DNA from: Tessaracoccus flavescens
GTDB taxonomy: Bacteria > Actinomycetota > Actinomycetes > Propionibacteriales > Propionibacteriaceae
DNA: 64,000 nt
Assembly (NCBI RefSeq): GCF_001998865.1
Contig: NZ_CP019607.1
Location: forward strand, 3,348,001-3,412,000
Direction: 5' to 3'
Positions within the stretch are counted from its first letter, which is position 1, and the number at the start of each line of letters is the position of its first letter. This document shows, piece after piece, positions 17,087 through 28,482 of the stretch. The position numbers and the translations under genes are program-made. Under the pieces are notes generated by a model that worked only from the letters and a program-made list of their open reading frames with translations, was not told the origin of the DNA and made no database searches.

Positions 17087-18018
17087 TCGTCTGGGCCCTC
17101 GGCGTCGCCGTCGTGATCCTCTTCGCCTTCGTGCTGCTCTCGCCGCTCGAATCGTTGCGATGGTGGGCAGACAAGGGCGAGGTCGAGGTGCGGCGCAGCT
17201 TCGAACTGCTGCCGAGCGAACACCGTCAGGAGACGACATCGCACCGCTTCGTCGTGTACCTCTCCGGGGTGGGCGTCCTGGGCGGTGACGGGTTGTCGCG
17301 CCGTGAGGAGGCCTGGCTCGAGTCGCTGCGGGAGGCGCTGCCCGACGCGGTGATCGTCGACGACGTCTTCCCCTACGCCGTCGACAACCGGGGCCTGCTG
17401 CAGCGGGCGACGGAGTGGCTGTGGAGGCGGCTCGACTCGATGCGGCGCCAGTGGCGAAGCAACCCGCTCGCCATGCTGATCAACGTGCGCAACATCGCCA
17501 AGGTCCTCGTCTCCGCCGACCCCAGATACGGCCCGACGCAGAGCATCGGACTCGCCCAGGAAATCTGGCGCTCGCTGCAGCGGCACGGCTACCGCCCGGG
17601 AAGCGGCGACCGGGTGACGCTGATCGGCTTCTCCGGCGGGGCGCAGATGGCGCTGGGCGCCGGCTGGTTCCTCGCGGGCCTCGGCGTCCCGACGTCGCTG
17701 ATCACCATCGGCGGCATCTTCGGCGACGATCCCGGCCTCGACCGGATGGGCCACATCTGGAACCTGACCGGCACCTCCGACCGTCTGCGCCACCTCGGCA
17801 CGGTCGCCTTCCCTGGGCGCTGGGTCACGGCCCCGCTGTCGGCCTGGGGTCGAGCCAAGCGCGAGGGTCGCGTCTCGTTCGAGAGCATCGGCCCCATGCG
17901 CCACGACGGCGGAGGCGCCTACTTCGGCCGCAGCCGCACCCTGCCCGACGGCCGCAGCTACGCCGACGCCACCCGCGACGCGGTCGTCGACATCCTGACC
18001 GACCCGCTCCGGGCCTGA
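17083..18018 (+). CDS. Membrane-anchored alpha/beta-hydrolase-like protein
   Basis: This 311-residue protein has one N-terminal membrane anchor (residues 3-22) and a soluble part with the nucleophile elbow GFSGG (a GxSxG motif in VTLIGFSGGAQMALGAGWFL, about residue 183), and a late conserved GIFGDDPGLDRMGH region, so a lipase- or thioesterase-like fold facing one side of the membrane is likely. A catalytic His near MRHDGGGAYFG (about 270) is plausible. It starts inside the stop of the membrane gene before it. Substrate is unknown. Confidence 0.68.
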   Translation: MIVWALGVAVVILFAFVLLSPLESLRWWADKGEVEVRRSFELLPSEHRQETTSHRFVVYLSGVGVLGGDGLSRREEAWLESLREALPDAVIVDDVFPYAVDNRGLLQRATEWLWRRLDSMRRQWRSNPLAMLINVRNIAKVLVSADPRYGPTQSIGLAQEIWRSLQRHGYRPGSGDRVTLIGFSGGAQMALGAGWFLAGLGVPTSLITIGGIFGDDPGLDRMGHIWNLTGTSDRLRHLGTVAFPGRWVTAPLSAWGRAKREGRVSFESIGPMRHDGGGAYFGRSRTLPDGRSYADATRDAVVDILTDPLRA

Positions 18019-18047
18019 CGCGGTGGACGGCTCACCGGGCTCATGAC

Positions 18048-18119
18048 GTGCACAGATCTACGGTGAGCGCGTTTGGTGCCATTGGTGGCGCGAGTCGCGC
18101 TCCTTGTAGATCTGTGCAC
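18048..18119. repeat. Long nested inverted repeat
   Basis: Perfect 14-base arms GTGCACAGATCTAC (18048-18061) and GTAGATCTGTGCAC (18106-18119), then a 3-base internal loop on each side, then a second 7-base stem GAGCGCG (18065-18071) with CGCGCTC (18096-18102). TGACG/CGTCA outside the arms extends the symmetry imperfectly. It lies 30 bases after a stop codon in an intergenic region. It could act as a terminator or be a small repeat element. Confidence 0.7.
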
Positions 18120-18123
18120 ACCA

Positions 18124-18181
18124 CGTCAGCGAAGTCGAGCCGTGCTCGCCCCCGTCAGCGAAGTCGATCTGGGCTCGCTCC
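18124..18181. repeat. Two tandem 29-base repeats
   Basis: The 15-mer CGTCAGCGAAGTCGA occurs at 18124-18138 and 18153-18167. The full 29-base units match at about 25 positions. They follow the long inverted repeat directly. Confidence 0.6.
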
Positions 18182-18343
18182 GCCATCCCGGAACTGCGAG
18201 CCCGCCCGGCGGCTTCGGCGCTCAGGCAGGGTTGAGGTCCTTGCTTCACCGAGCGACGGAATCGACAGTCAGCCACGGCACCCCGACCCCGGCTGCCGAA
18301 GCGCCCATCGCTGTTCACGATCCGGACGGTCGGGCCCCTCGGC

Positions 18344-18374
18344 TTGGGCATTTTTCGGGTCGGTGGGGTAGAGT
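18344..18374 (+). promoter_or_regulatory. Possible efp promoter
   Basis: TTGGGC (18344-18349) and TAGAGT (18369-18374) are spaced by 19 bases, leaving a leader of about 45 bases before the efp ATG. Otherwise the 18182-18423 stretch shows no gene. Confidence 0.35.
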
Positions 18375-18423
18375 GCAACGCTGGCCGCTGTGTGCCGCAA
18401 GTCTGCGACGAGGAGTCCCCAAG

Positions 18424-18990
18424 ATGGCGTCAACCAATGATCTGAAGAACGGCATGGTTCTTGATCTCGAAGGACAGCTCTGGCAGGTCCAGTGGTTCCA
18501 GCACCACAAGCCGGGCAAGGGCAACACCGTCGTGCGCACCAAGCTCAAGCACGTGCTGAGCGGCAAGATCATTGACAAGACCTTCAACTCCGACACCAAG
18601 GTCGACACCGCCACCGTCGACCGTCGCGAGATGCAGTACCTCTACATGGACGGCGACGACTACGTCTTCATGGACAACACCACCTTCGACCAGTTCATGA
18701 TCTCCGCCGACACCGTCGGTGACGCCAAGGACTTCATGCTGGAGAACCAGAACGCGATCGTCGCCACGCACGAGGGCAACCCGCTGTTCATCGAGCTCCC
18801 GGCCTCGGTCGAGCTCGAGGTCACCTACACCGAGCCGGGCCTGCAGGGCGACCGCTCCACGGGCGGCACCAAGCCCGCCACGCTGGAGACCGGCAAGGAG
18901 ATCCAGGTGCCCCTCTTCATCACCACCGGCGAGCGGATCAAGGTCGACACCCGCGACGGCGGCTCCTACCTGGGACGCGTCAGCAGCTAA
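18424..18990 (+). CDS. efp: Elongation factor P
   Basis: This 188-residue, three-domain protein binds between the P and E sites and relieves ribosome stalling at polyproline. The N-terminal KOW-like domain has [20 protein letters not shown], with the lysine at the loop tip (PGKGN, near residue 32) that is the usual modification site. The OB domains end in the family tail [17 protein letters not shown] 18424 follows AGGAG with normal spacing. The stop TAA abuts the ATG of nusB without a gap, a conserved efp-nusB pair. Confidence 0.96.
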   Translation: MASTNDLKNGMVLDLEGQLWQVQWFQHHKPGKGNTVVRTKLKHVLSGKIIDKTFNSDTKVDTATVDRREMQYLYMDGDDYVFMDNTTFDQFMISADTVGDAKDFMLENQNAIVATHEGNPLFIELPASVELEVTYTEPGLQGDRSTGGTKPATLETGKEIQVPLFITTGERIKVDTRDGGSYLGRVSS

Positions 18991-19419
18991 ATGGCCGAGC
19001 AGGGACCCCACTACAGCTCGCAGACCAAGGCCCGCAAGGCCGCCCTTGACATCTTGTTCATGGCGGAGCAGCGCGAGGCCTCGGTCAGCGAAACCTTCGC
19101 CGAGCAGCGCACGCTGGCCGGCACGACGGTGCGCCCACTGACCACCGACATCGTGCTCGGCGTCGCCGAGCACCAGCAGGAGATCGACCAGCGCATCGCC
19201 GAGTCGACCTCCATGAACTGGCCGCTCGAGCGCATGCCCTCGGTCGACCGCAACCTCGCCCGGCTCGCCATCTACGAGCTGGACTACACAGACACGCCAC
19301 CGGCCGCCGTCATCTCGGAGGCGGTCCGACTGGCAGGTGACCTTTCCACCGACGACTCCCCGGCATTCCTGAACGGACTGCTGTCAAAGGCCTTGGCGGC
19401 CAAGCCGACGACGAACTAG
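18991..19419 (+). CDS. nusB: Transcription antitermination factor NusB
   Basis: This 142-residue helical protein binds boxA RNA with NusE (S10) and supports rRNA antitermination. Family features seen are the N-terminal [19 protein letters not shown] (about 9-27), [16 protein letters not shown] (about 83) and [20 protein letters not shown] (about 102-121), the most conserved NusB block, with [10 protein letters not shown] at the end. The start overlaps nothing but follows the efp stop immediately (TAAATG), so it is translated by reinitiation. In many relatives pyrR-pyrB-pyrC follow; here carA is 16 bases away. Confidence 0.95.
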   Translation: MAEQGPHYSSQTKARKAALDILFMAEQREASVSETFAEQRTLAGTTVRPLTTDIVLGVAEHQQEIDQRIAESTSMNWPLERMPSVDRNLARLAIYELDYTDTPPAAVISEAVRLAGDLSTDDSPAFLNGLLSKALAAKPTTN

Positions 19420-19435
19420 ACCTAGAGAGGTACGC

Positions 19436-20562
19436 ATGAGTTCCCTTCCTGCATTGTTGGTTTTGGAGGATGGGCGCGTATTTCGTGGCCGATCCTTCGG
19501 GGCAGAGGGAGAGACTTTCGGCGAGTTGGTGTTCTCCACCGGCATGTCCGGTTACCAGGAGACCCTGACCGACCCCAGCTACCACCGACAGATCGTGCTG
19601 GCCACGGCGCCGCACATCGGCAACACCGGCTGGAACGACGAGGACAACGAGTCCTCGAAGATCTGGGTCGGCGGCTACATCGTGCGCGACCCGTCGCCGC
19701 GACCGTCGAACTGGCGCAGCAGGCGCAGCCTCGACGCCGAGCTCGACCGCCAGGGGATCGTCGGGATCAGCGACATCGACACGAGGGCCCTCACCCGGCA
19801 CATCCGCGACACCGGAGCCATGCGCGTCGGGATCTCCACCACGGAGACCAACCCGGAGGCGCTGCTCGAACGGGTCCGCAAGTCGCCCCAGATGAAGGGC
19901 TCCGACCTCTCCGCCGACGTGACCACCGCCGAGACATACGTCGTCCCGGCCGTGGGGGAGAAGCGCTTCACCGTGGCCGCCATCGACCTCGGCATCAAGG
20001 CCATGACGCCTACCCAACTCGCCTCCCGCGGCATCGAGACCCACGTCCTGCCCGCGACGGCGACCCTCGACGACATCCGCGCGGCCGGCGCCGACGGCGT
20101 CTTCTTCTCCAACGGCCCCGGCGACCCCGCCACGGCAGACCAGCCCGTCGCGCTGCTGCAGCAGGTCCTCGACGCGGGACTGCCGTACTTCGGCATCTGC
20201 TTCGGCAACCAGCTCTTCGGTCGCGCCCTCGGGTTCGGCACGTACAAGCTGAAGTTCGGCCACCGCGGCATCAACCAGCCGGTCATCGACCGCACCACCG
20301 GCAAGGTCGAGATCACCGCGCACAACCACGGCTTCGCCGTCGATGCGCCCCTCGACCGTGCGACCCAGACCCCCTACGGTGAGGCCACCGTCAGCCACGT
20401 CTGCCTCAACGACGATGTCGTCGAGGGCCTCGAACTCAAGCGCGACGGAAGGCTCGTCGGCTTCTCCGTCCAGTACCACCCGGAGGCCGCGGCAGGCCCC
20501 CACGACGCCAACTACCTCTTCGACCGCTTCGTCGACGTCATGTCGGCCGGGAAGGACGCCTG

Positions 20563-20563
<1 letters not shown>
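19436..20563 (+). CDS. carA: Carbamoyl-phosphate synthase small subunit
   Basis: The 375-residue glutamine amidotransferase subunit delivers ammonia to CarB for pyrimidine and arginine synthesis. It starts with [19 protein letters not shown], has [19 protein letters not shown] near 35, and a class I GATase domain with the nucleophile Cys in [11 protein letters not shown] (about residue 262) and His/Glu in QYHPEA (about 347). GAGAGG lies ahead of ATG 19436. The stop overlaps the carB start (TGATG). Confidence 0.96.
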
Positions 20564-23861
<3,298 letters not shown>

Positions 23862-23865
<4 letters not shown>

Positions 23866-24914
23866 GCGCCCTCGGCACCCGCTCGCTGCGCTCGGGGTAC
23901 CACCTCCTGCGCGCCGGCCTCTTCCGCTACGGCGGGGGAGACGCCGAGCGGGTGCACGAGGCGATGCTGCACTGGCTTGAGCGGGTGCCCGGGGGCGCCC
24001 GCGCCAAGCTGGTCGACCCCGTCACCGTCGCGGGCATCGAGTTCCCGAACCGGGTAGGCCTCGCCGCGGGCCTGGACAAGGACGGGGTCGCCGCGCAGGC
24101 ATGGGCCAGGTTCGGGTTCGGGTTCGCCGAGCTCGGCACCGTCACCGCCCACGCCCAGCCGGGCAACCCCAAGCCCCGCGTCTTCCGGGCCATCGCCAGC
24201 GAGGGCATCGTCAACCGGATGGGCTTCAACAACCACGGCGCGGCGGAGCTGGCGGCTACCCTGCGGGCCAAGGGCGTCGCCCGCGGCAACCGGGCGGTCG
24301 GCATCCCGCTCGGCATCTCCATCGGCAAGACGAAGTCGACCCCGCTCGGCGACGCCACCGACGACTACCTGACGTCGCTGCGGCTGCTGGCCCCGCTCGC
24401 CGACTACATCGCAGTCAACGTCTCCAGCCCCAACACTCCGGGCCTGCGCAGCCTGCAGGCCGCAGGCGAGCTGGCCCGCCTGATCGGCGCCCTGACCGAC
24501 GAGGCCAGCGAGCTGTCGAAGGATCGCGTCCCGGTCATGGTCAAGCTCGCCCCCGACCTGACGGGCAGCGACCTCACCGAGACCCTCGCCGTCCTGAACG
24601 ACTCGGCGGCGAGCGGAGTCATCGCCACCAACACGACGCTCGGCCGCGAGCACCTCGTCGGTCCGGACGCGCGGCTCGAGAAGGAGGCGGGCGGGCTCAG
24701 CGGACGGCCGCTCACCGCCAAGGCCCTCGCCTTCGTCGGGCGGCTCGCCGACGCGACGCGGCTGCCGGTGATCGGGGTCGGCGGCATCATGAGCCCGGCC
24801 GACGGTGCCCGCATGTTTGACGCCGGAGCCGAGCTCGTCCAGCTCTACACCGGCTTCATCTTCGAAGGGCCGGCCCTCGTGGCCGGGATCAACGACCTCA
24901 GGAGGAACACGTGA
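23862..24914 (+). CDS. pyrD: Dihydroorotate dehydrogenase (quinone), class 2
   Basis: The 350-residue flavoenzyme oxidises dihydroorotate to orotate and passes electrons to membrane quinones. The N-terminal helical extension (residues 1-45) typical of class 2 enzymes is present, followed by [32 protein letters not shown], the catalytic-Ser block [12 protein letters not shown] (about 187) and [12 protein letters not shown] near 305. GTG 23862 overlaps the carB stop, and the stop overlaps pyrF, so carA-carB-pyrD-pyrF are one coupled unit. Confidence 0.95.
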
Positions 24915-25738
24915 GCTACGCATCACGACTCGCCGCCGCCGTCGCAGACAGGGGACGCCTGTGCGTCGGCATCGACCCCATGCCGAGCGTCCTCGACGCC
25001 TGGCGGCTCCCACACGACGTGCAGGGCCTCGAGCGGTGCTCCCGCGCCATCGTCGAGCTGCTCGGTGACCGGATCGCGGTCTTCAAACCACAGTCGGCGT
25101 TCTTCGAGGCCTACGGCTCGCGCGGCATCGCGGTCCTCGAACAGGTGCTCACCGACATCCGTGAGGCGGGCGCCCTCTCCCTGCTCGACGTCAAGCGCGG
25201 CGACATCGGGTCCTCGATGGCCGGGTATGCCGACGCGTACCTCGGTGAGGACGCCCCGGTGCGCGCCGACGCCATCACGCTGAGCCCCTACCTGGGCGTC
25301 GGCTCTCTCCGGCCGGCCATCGACGCTGCGGTGGCCGGGGGACAGGGCGTCTACGTGCTCGCCCGCACCTCCAACCCCGACGGCGCAGGGATCCAGCTCG
25401 CCGCGACCGACCGGGGGAGCGTCGCCCAGCTCGTCGTCGAGGAGGCCCGTGAGCTGAACGTTCGCTCAGAAAACGCCATCGGACTCGTCGTCGGTGCGAC
25501 GCACGCCGAGGCCGGCTGCAGGCTCGACGACTTCAACGGATCCATCCTCGTCCCGGGCATCGGCGCGCAGGGCGGGACCGTTGAGGGCCTGACAAGCATC
25601 TTCGGCGCGGCGATCGGTCGGGTTCTGCCTACGGCCAGCCGCGAGGTGATCGGTCACGGGCCCCTCGAGGTCCGGAACCGGGCGCAGATTCTAACTGCTG
25701 AGGTGCACAAACTTCCATTAAGTGACCCCAACTACTGA
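24911..25738 (+). CDS. pyrF: Orotidine 5'-phosphate decarboxylase, type 2
   Basis: This 275-residue barrel enzyme makes UMP from OMP. The catalytic Asp/Lys array is LLDVKRGDIGSSMAGYADAY near residue 93, and PQSAFFEAYG near 58 and the phosphate-binding end VPGIGAQGG near 215 fit the longer type 2 (mycobacterial) family. The GTG start overlaps pyrD. It ends the pyrimidine block, followed by a promoter for mihF. Confidence 0.94.
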   Translation: MSYASRLAAAVADRGRLCVGIDPMPSVLDAWRLPHDVQGLERCSRAIVELLGDRIAVFKPQSAFFEAYGSRGIAVLEQVLTDIREAGALSLLDVKRGDIGSSMAGYADAYLGEDAPVRADAITLSPYLGVGSLRPAIDAAVAGGQGVYVLARTSNPDGAGIQLAATDRGSVAQLVVEEARELNVRSENAIGLVVGATHAEAGCRLDDFNGSILVPGIGAQGGTVEGLTSIFGAAIGRVLPTASREVIGHGPLEVRNRAQILTAEVHKLPLSDPNY

Positions 25739-25791
25739 CTTTCGTTGTCTTCACCCTGTAGATTCTTCTCGACACGACCCCGTGTCGAGAA
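25736..25791 (+). promoter_or_regulatory. mihF promoter with a palindrome at the transcript start
   Basis: TGACTT (25736-25741) and TAGATT (25759-25764) have 17-base spacing. Immediately after the -10 is a perfect 11-base inverted repeat, TTCTCGACACG (25766-25776) and CGTGTCGAGAA (25781-25791), with loop ACCC. It would overlap the transcription start and lies 30 bases before the ATG, so it may be an operator or a 5' hairpin. Confidence 0.52.
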
Positions 25792-25820
25792 CGAATAGTC
25801 ATTTGGTGAAGGGACTTTCC

Positions 25821-26132
25821 ATGACGATTCCTCAATTGAGCAGCGAACAGTTGGGAGCGGCCAGGGAAGCCGCCACCCAGGCGCGCCGCGCTCGCGCAGA
25901 GCTCAAGGATCAGGTCAAGAACGGCGACCTGACGTTCAACCAGGCGCTTGACAAGGCGGTCGACGACGACACGTTGTCGCGCATCAAGGTCATCGACCTG
26001 CTGCGCGCGATGCCGCGGGTGGGGGTGACACGGGCGACGGAGATCATGGAGAACCTTCAGATTGCTCCGAACCGCCGCATCCGTGGACTCGGCCGCCATC
26101 AGGTGATGCGACTCAACGAGTTGTTCAACTGA
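25821..26132 (+). CDS. mihF: Integration host factor, actinobacterial type
   Basis: The 103-residue basic protein belongs to the mIHF family, an essential nucleoid-associated DNA bender unrelated to proteobacterial IHF. Seen: an N-terminal helix rich in Arg/Lys (AAREAATQARRARAELKDQV), the middle DTLSRIKVIDLLRAMPRVG, and the C-terminal H2TH-like RIRGLGRHQVMRLNELF. ATG 25821 follows GAAGGGA with normal spacing. Position between pyrF and gmk is the conserved actinobacterial location. Confidence 0.95.
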   Translation: MTIPQLSSEQLGAAREAATQARRARAELKDQVKNGDLTFNQALDKAVDDDTLSRIKVIDLLRAMPRVGVTRATEIMENLQIAPNRRIRGLGRHQVMRLNELFN

Positions 26133-26158
26133 CAGCTGTTTGACCTAAGCTCGGCCCG

Positions 26159-26713
26159 GTGACCACCTCGCATGTGTGGGTGATCTCCGGGCCGAGTGCT
26201 GTCGGTAAGGGAACCGTCTGCGCCCGGCTCAAGGAGCTCCACCCCGAACTCTTCTACTCCGTGTCCATGACCACGCGCGAACCCCGGCCGGGGGAGATCG
26301 ACGGCGTCAGCTACCGGTTCGTCGGCGTCGAGGAGTTCAAGTCGCTCATCGAGGAGGGCGAGTTCCTCGAGTGGGCCGTCGTCCACGGCACCGACTTCTA
26401 CGGCACGCCCCGCCGCCCCGTGCTCGAGGCGCTGGAGGCGGGCAAGCAGGTCATCCTGGAGATCGACCTCCAGGGGGCGCGTCAGGTCAAGCAGAACCTG
26501 CCAGAGGCGAAGCTGGTGTTCCTGACCCCGCCATCGTGGGACGAGCTCGTGCACCGCCTGCAGGGCCGCGGAACCGAGGACCCGGCAGCCCAGGAGCGCC
26601 GCCTCGCCACCGCAAAGGTCGAGCTCGACGCGATCGCCGAGGCCGACCACATCATCGAGAATCGCGACCTCGAGGTTACCGTGGCAACTCTGGTAAGCTT
26701 GCTGGGCTTGTGA
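26159..26713 (+). CDS. gmk: Guanylate kinase
   Basis: The 184-residue kinase converts GMP to GDP. The P-loop is [11 protein letters not shown] (residues 10-20), the GMP-binding segment [19 protein letters not shown] lies near 36, and YGTPRRPV near 82 and [11 protein letters not shown] near 102 are conserved. The GTG at 26159 follows a TAAGCT box by about 10 bases without a clear Shine-Dalgarno, suggesting a leaderless transcript in addition to read-through from mihF. Confidence 0.95.
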   Translation: MTTSHVWVISGPSAVGKGTVCARLKELHPELFYSVSMTTREPRPGEIDGVSYRFVGVEEFKSLIEEGEFLEWAVVHGTDFYGTPRRPVLEALEAGKQVILEIDLQGARQVKQNLPEAKLVFLTPPSWDELVHRLQGRGTEDPAAQERRLATAKVELDAIAEADHIIENRDLEVTVATLVSLLGL

Positions 26714-26742
26714 TCGAAAATCCCTGTGAACGAAGGATCACC

Positions 26743-27084
26743 TTGAACACTCAGCCTGAAGGCATCACCAACCCGCCGATCGACAACCTGCTTCAGGACA
26801 TCGACTCGAAGTACCGACTCGTGCTGATCGCTGCCAAGCGTGCGCGCCAGATCAACGCCTACTACTCGCAGCTCGGCGAAGGGCTGCTTGAGAACGTCGG
26901 TCCGATGGTGCCCGCGGCCCCCGAGGAGAAGCCCCTTTCGATCGCTCTGCGTGAGATGAACGAGGGCCTCCTGCAGTTCACCGAGATCGACCCCGCCGCA
27001 GAGGAGGCCGCGCGCGCCTCCGAGGCCGCCGATCCTGCGTTCTCCTTCGTCGACCCGTTCGCGGAGACCGACCCCGCGTCCTGA
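26743..27084 (+). CDS. rpoZ: RNA polymerase omega subunit
   Basis: The product is 113 residues if translation starts at TTG 26743, which has GAAGGA seven bases upstream and places the family N-terminus right ([20 protein letters not shown]). Core omega motifs [20 protein letters not shown] (about 24-43) and [17 protein letters not shown] (about 64-80) are present, with an acidic actinobacterial tail. Omega assists assembly of RNA polymerase. It follows gmk by 29 bases. coaBC, which often comes next in actinobacteria, is absent. Confidence 0.93.
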   Translation: MNTQPEGITNPPIDNLLQDIDSKYRLVLIAAKRARQINAYYSQLGEGLLENVGPMVPAAPEEKPLSIALREMNEGLLQFTEIDPAAEEAARASEAADPAFSFVDPFAETDPAS

Positions 27085-27292
27085 TCGACGCCTCACGGGC
27101 AGGGGTCTGCACCATGGAGTGCGACCGCACCGCCGCGAACGCGGGCGGGCGGTCCACCAGGGGTGCATCCGATGGTGCTACGGCTACCATCGACGAAACC
27201 TCTGACCGGGTGCACCACCAGCGGGGGGCGGCGTGTTGCCGCCACAACAACCCCTCACCGACGCGGCTTGTCGCCGCACTAAGGAGCTCAGC

Positions 27293-28480
27293 ATGAGCCG
27301 TCTGTTCACGTCGGAATCCGTGACCGAAGGTCACCCGGACAAGATCGCCGACTCCATCTCCGACGCCGTCCTCGACGCACTGCTCGCGCAGGACCCGTTC
27401 GCCCGCGTGGCCGTCGAGACCCTGATCACCACCGGCCTGGTCGTGGTGGCAGGTGAGGTCTCCACCACGGGCTACGTCGACGTCGCGAGCACCGCCCGCG
27501 AGCGCATCCTCGAGATCGGCTACGACTCGTCGCGCAAGGGCTTCGACGGCGCATCGTGCGGCGTCTCCGTCGCCATCGGCAACCAGTCGCCCGACATCGC
27601 GCAGGGCGTCAGCGACGCCTACGAGCACCGCGTTGACGCCGAGACCGACGCCGTCTCCGCCCAGGGGGCAGGCGACCAGGGACTCATGTTCGGCTACGCC
27701 TGCAACGAGACCCCGACCCTCATGCCGCTCCCGATCGATCTTGCCCACCGCCTCGCGGAACGGCTGACCGAGGTCCGCAAGAACGCAACCCTCGATTACC
27801 TGCGCCCCGACGGCAAGACCCAGGTCACCGTCGAGTACGGCGACGACGGTCGACCGGTCGGGATCGACACGGTGGTGGTGTCGTCCCAGCACGCCGAGGA
27901 GATCGGCCAGGACCAGATCGCCACCGACCTGCGCAGCGAGGTGATCGCACCCGTGCTCGACCGCTACGGCTTCGCGGTGCCCGAGCGCGTCCTCGTCAAC
28001 CCGACAGGCAAGTTCGTCATCGGCGGCCCCATGGGCGACGCCGGCCTCACCGGGCGCAAGATCATCGTCGACACCTACGGCGGCATGGCCCGCCACGGCG
28101 GAGGCGCCTTCTCCGGCAAGGACCCGTCGAAGGTCGACCGCTCCGCCTCCTACGCGATGCGCTGGGTCGCCAAGAACGTGGTCGCCGCGGGTCTCGCGGA
28201 CCGCTGCGAGGTCCAGGTCGCCTACGCGATCGGCAAGGCTCATCCCGTCGGCTTCTACCTCGACACCTTCGGCACGGCGGCGGTCCCCGAGGACCAGATC
28301 CGTGACGCCGTCCTCGCCACGTTCGACCTGCGGCCGGGCGCGATCATCCGCGACCTCGACCTGCTGCGTCCGATCTACAGCGATGTCACCGTCTACGGCC
28401 ACTTCGGCCGCGAGATCGACTCCGCCACCTGGGAGCGCACCGACCGGGCCCAGGCGCTGGCGGCTGCCGTCAAGGGCTGA
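27293..28480 (+). CDS. metK: S-adenosylmethionine synthase
   Basis: This 395-residue enzyme makes SAM from methionine and ATP. Motifs: [20 protein letters not shown] (residues 5-24), TTGYVDV near 60, [12 protein letters not shown] near 123 and [17 protein letters not shown] near 264. ATG 27293 follows AAGGAG with 6-base spacing. The 208-base gap to rpoZ holds no further gene that I can see. GTG of priA starts two bases after the stop. Confidence 0.97.
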   Translation: MSRLFTSESVTEGHPDKIADSISDAVLDALLAQDPFARVAVETLITTGLVVVAGEVSTTGYVDVASTARERILEIGYDSSRKGFDGASCGVSVAIGNQSPDIAQGVSDAYEHRVDAETDAVSAQGAGDQGLMFGYACNETPTLMPLPIDLAHRLAERLTEVRKNATLDYLRPDGKTQVTVEYGDDGRPVGIDTVVVSSQHAEEIGQDQIATDLRSEVIAPVLDRYGFAVPERVLVNPTGKFVIGGPMGDAGLTGRKIIVDTYGGMARHGGGAFSGKDPSKVDRSASYAMRWVAKNVVAAGLADRCEVQVAYAIGKAHPVGFYLDTFGTAAVPEDQIRDAVLATFDLRPGAIIRDLDLLRPIYSDVTVYGHFGREIDSATWERTDRAQALAAAVKG

Positions 28481-28482
28481 TC

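Noticed and set aside
18124..18181. A CRISPR array from the 29-base repeats
   Set aside because: There are only two units, directly adjacent, with no spacers and no cas genes anywhere in the window.
27085..27292. A SAM riboswitch upstream of metK
   Set aside because: I looked for SAM-I and SAM-IV core motifs and kink-turn features and saw none convincingly.
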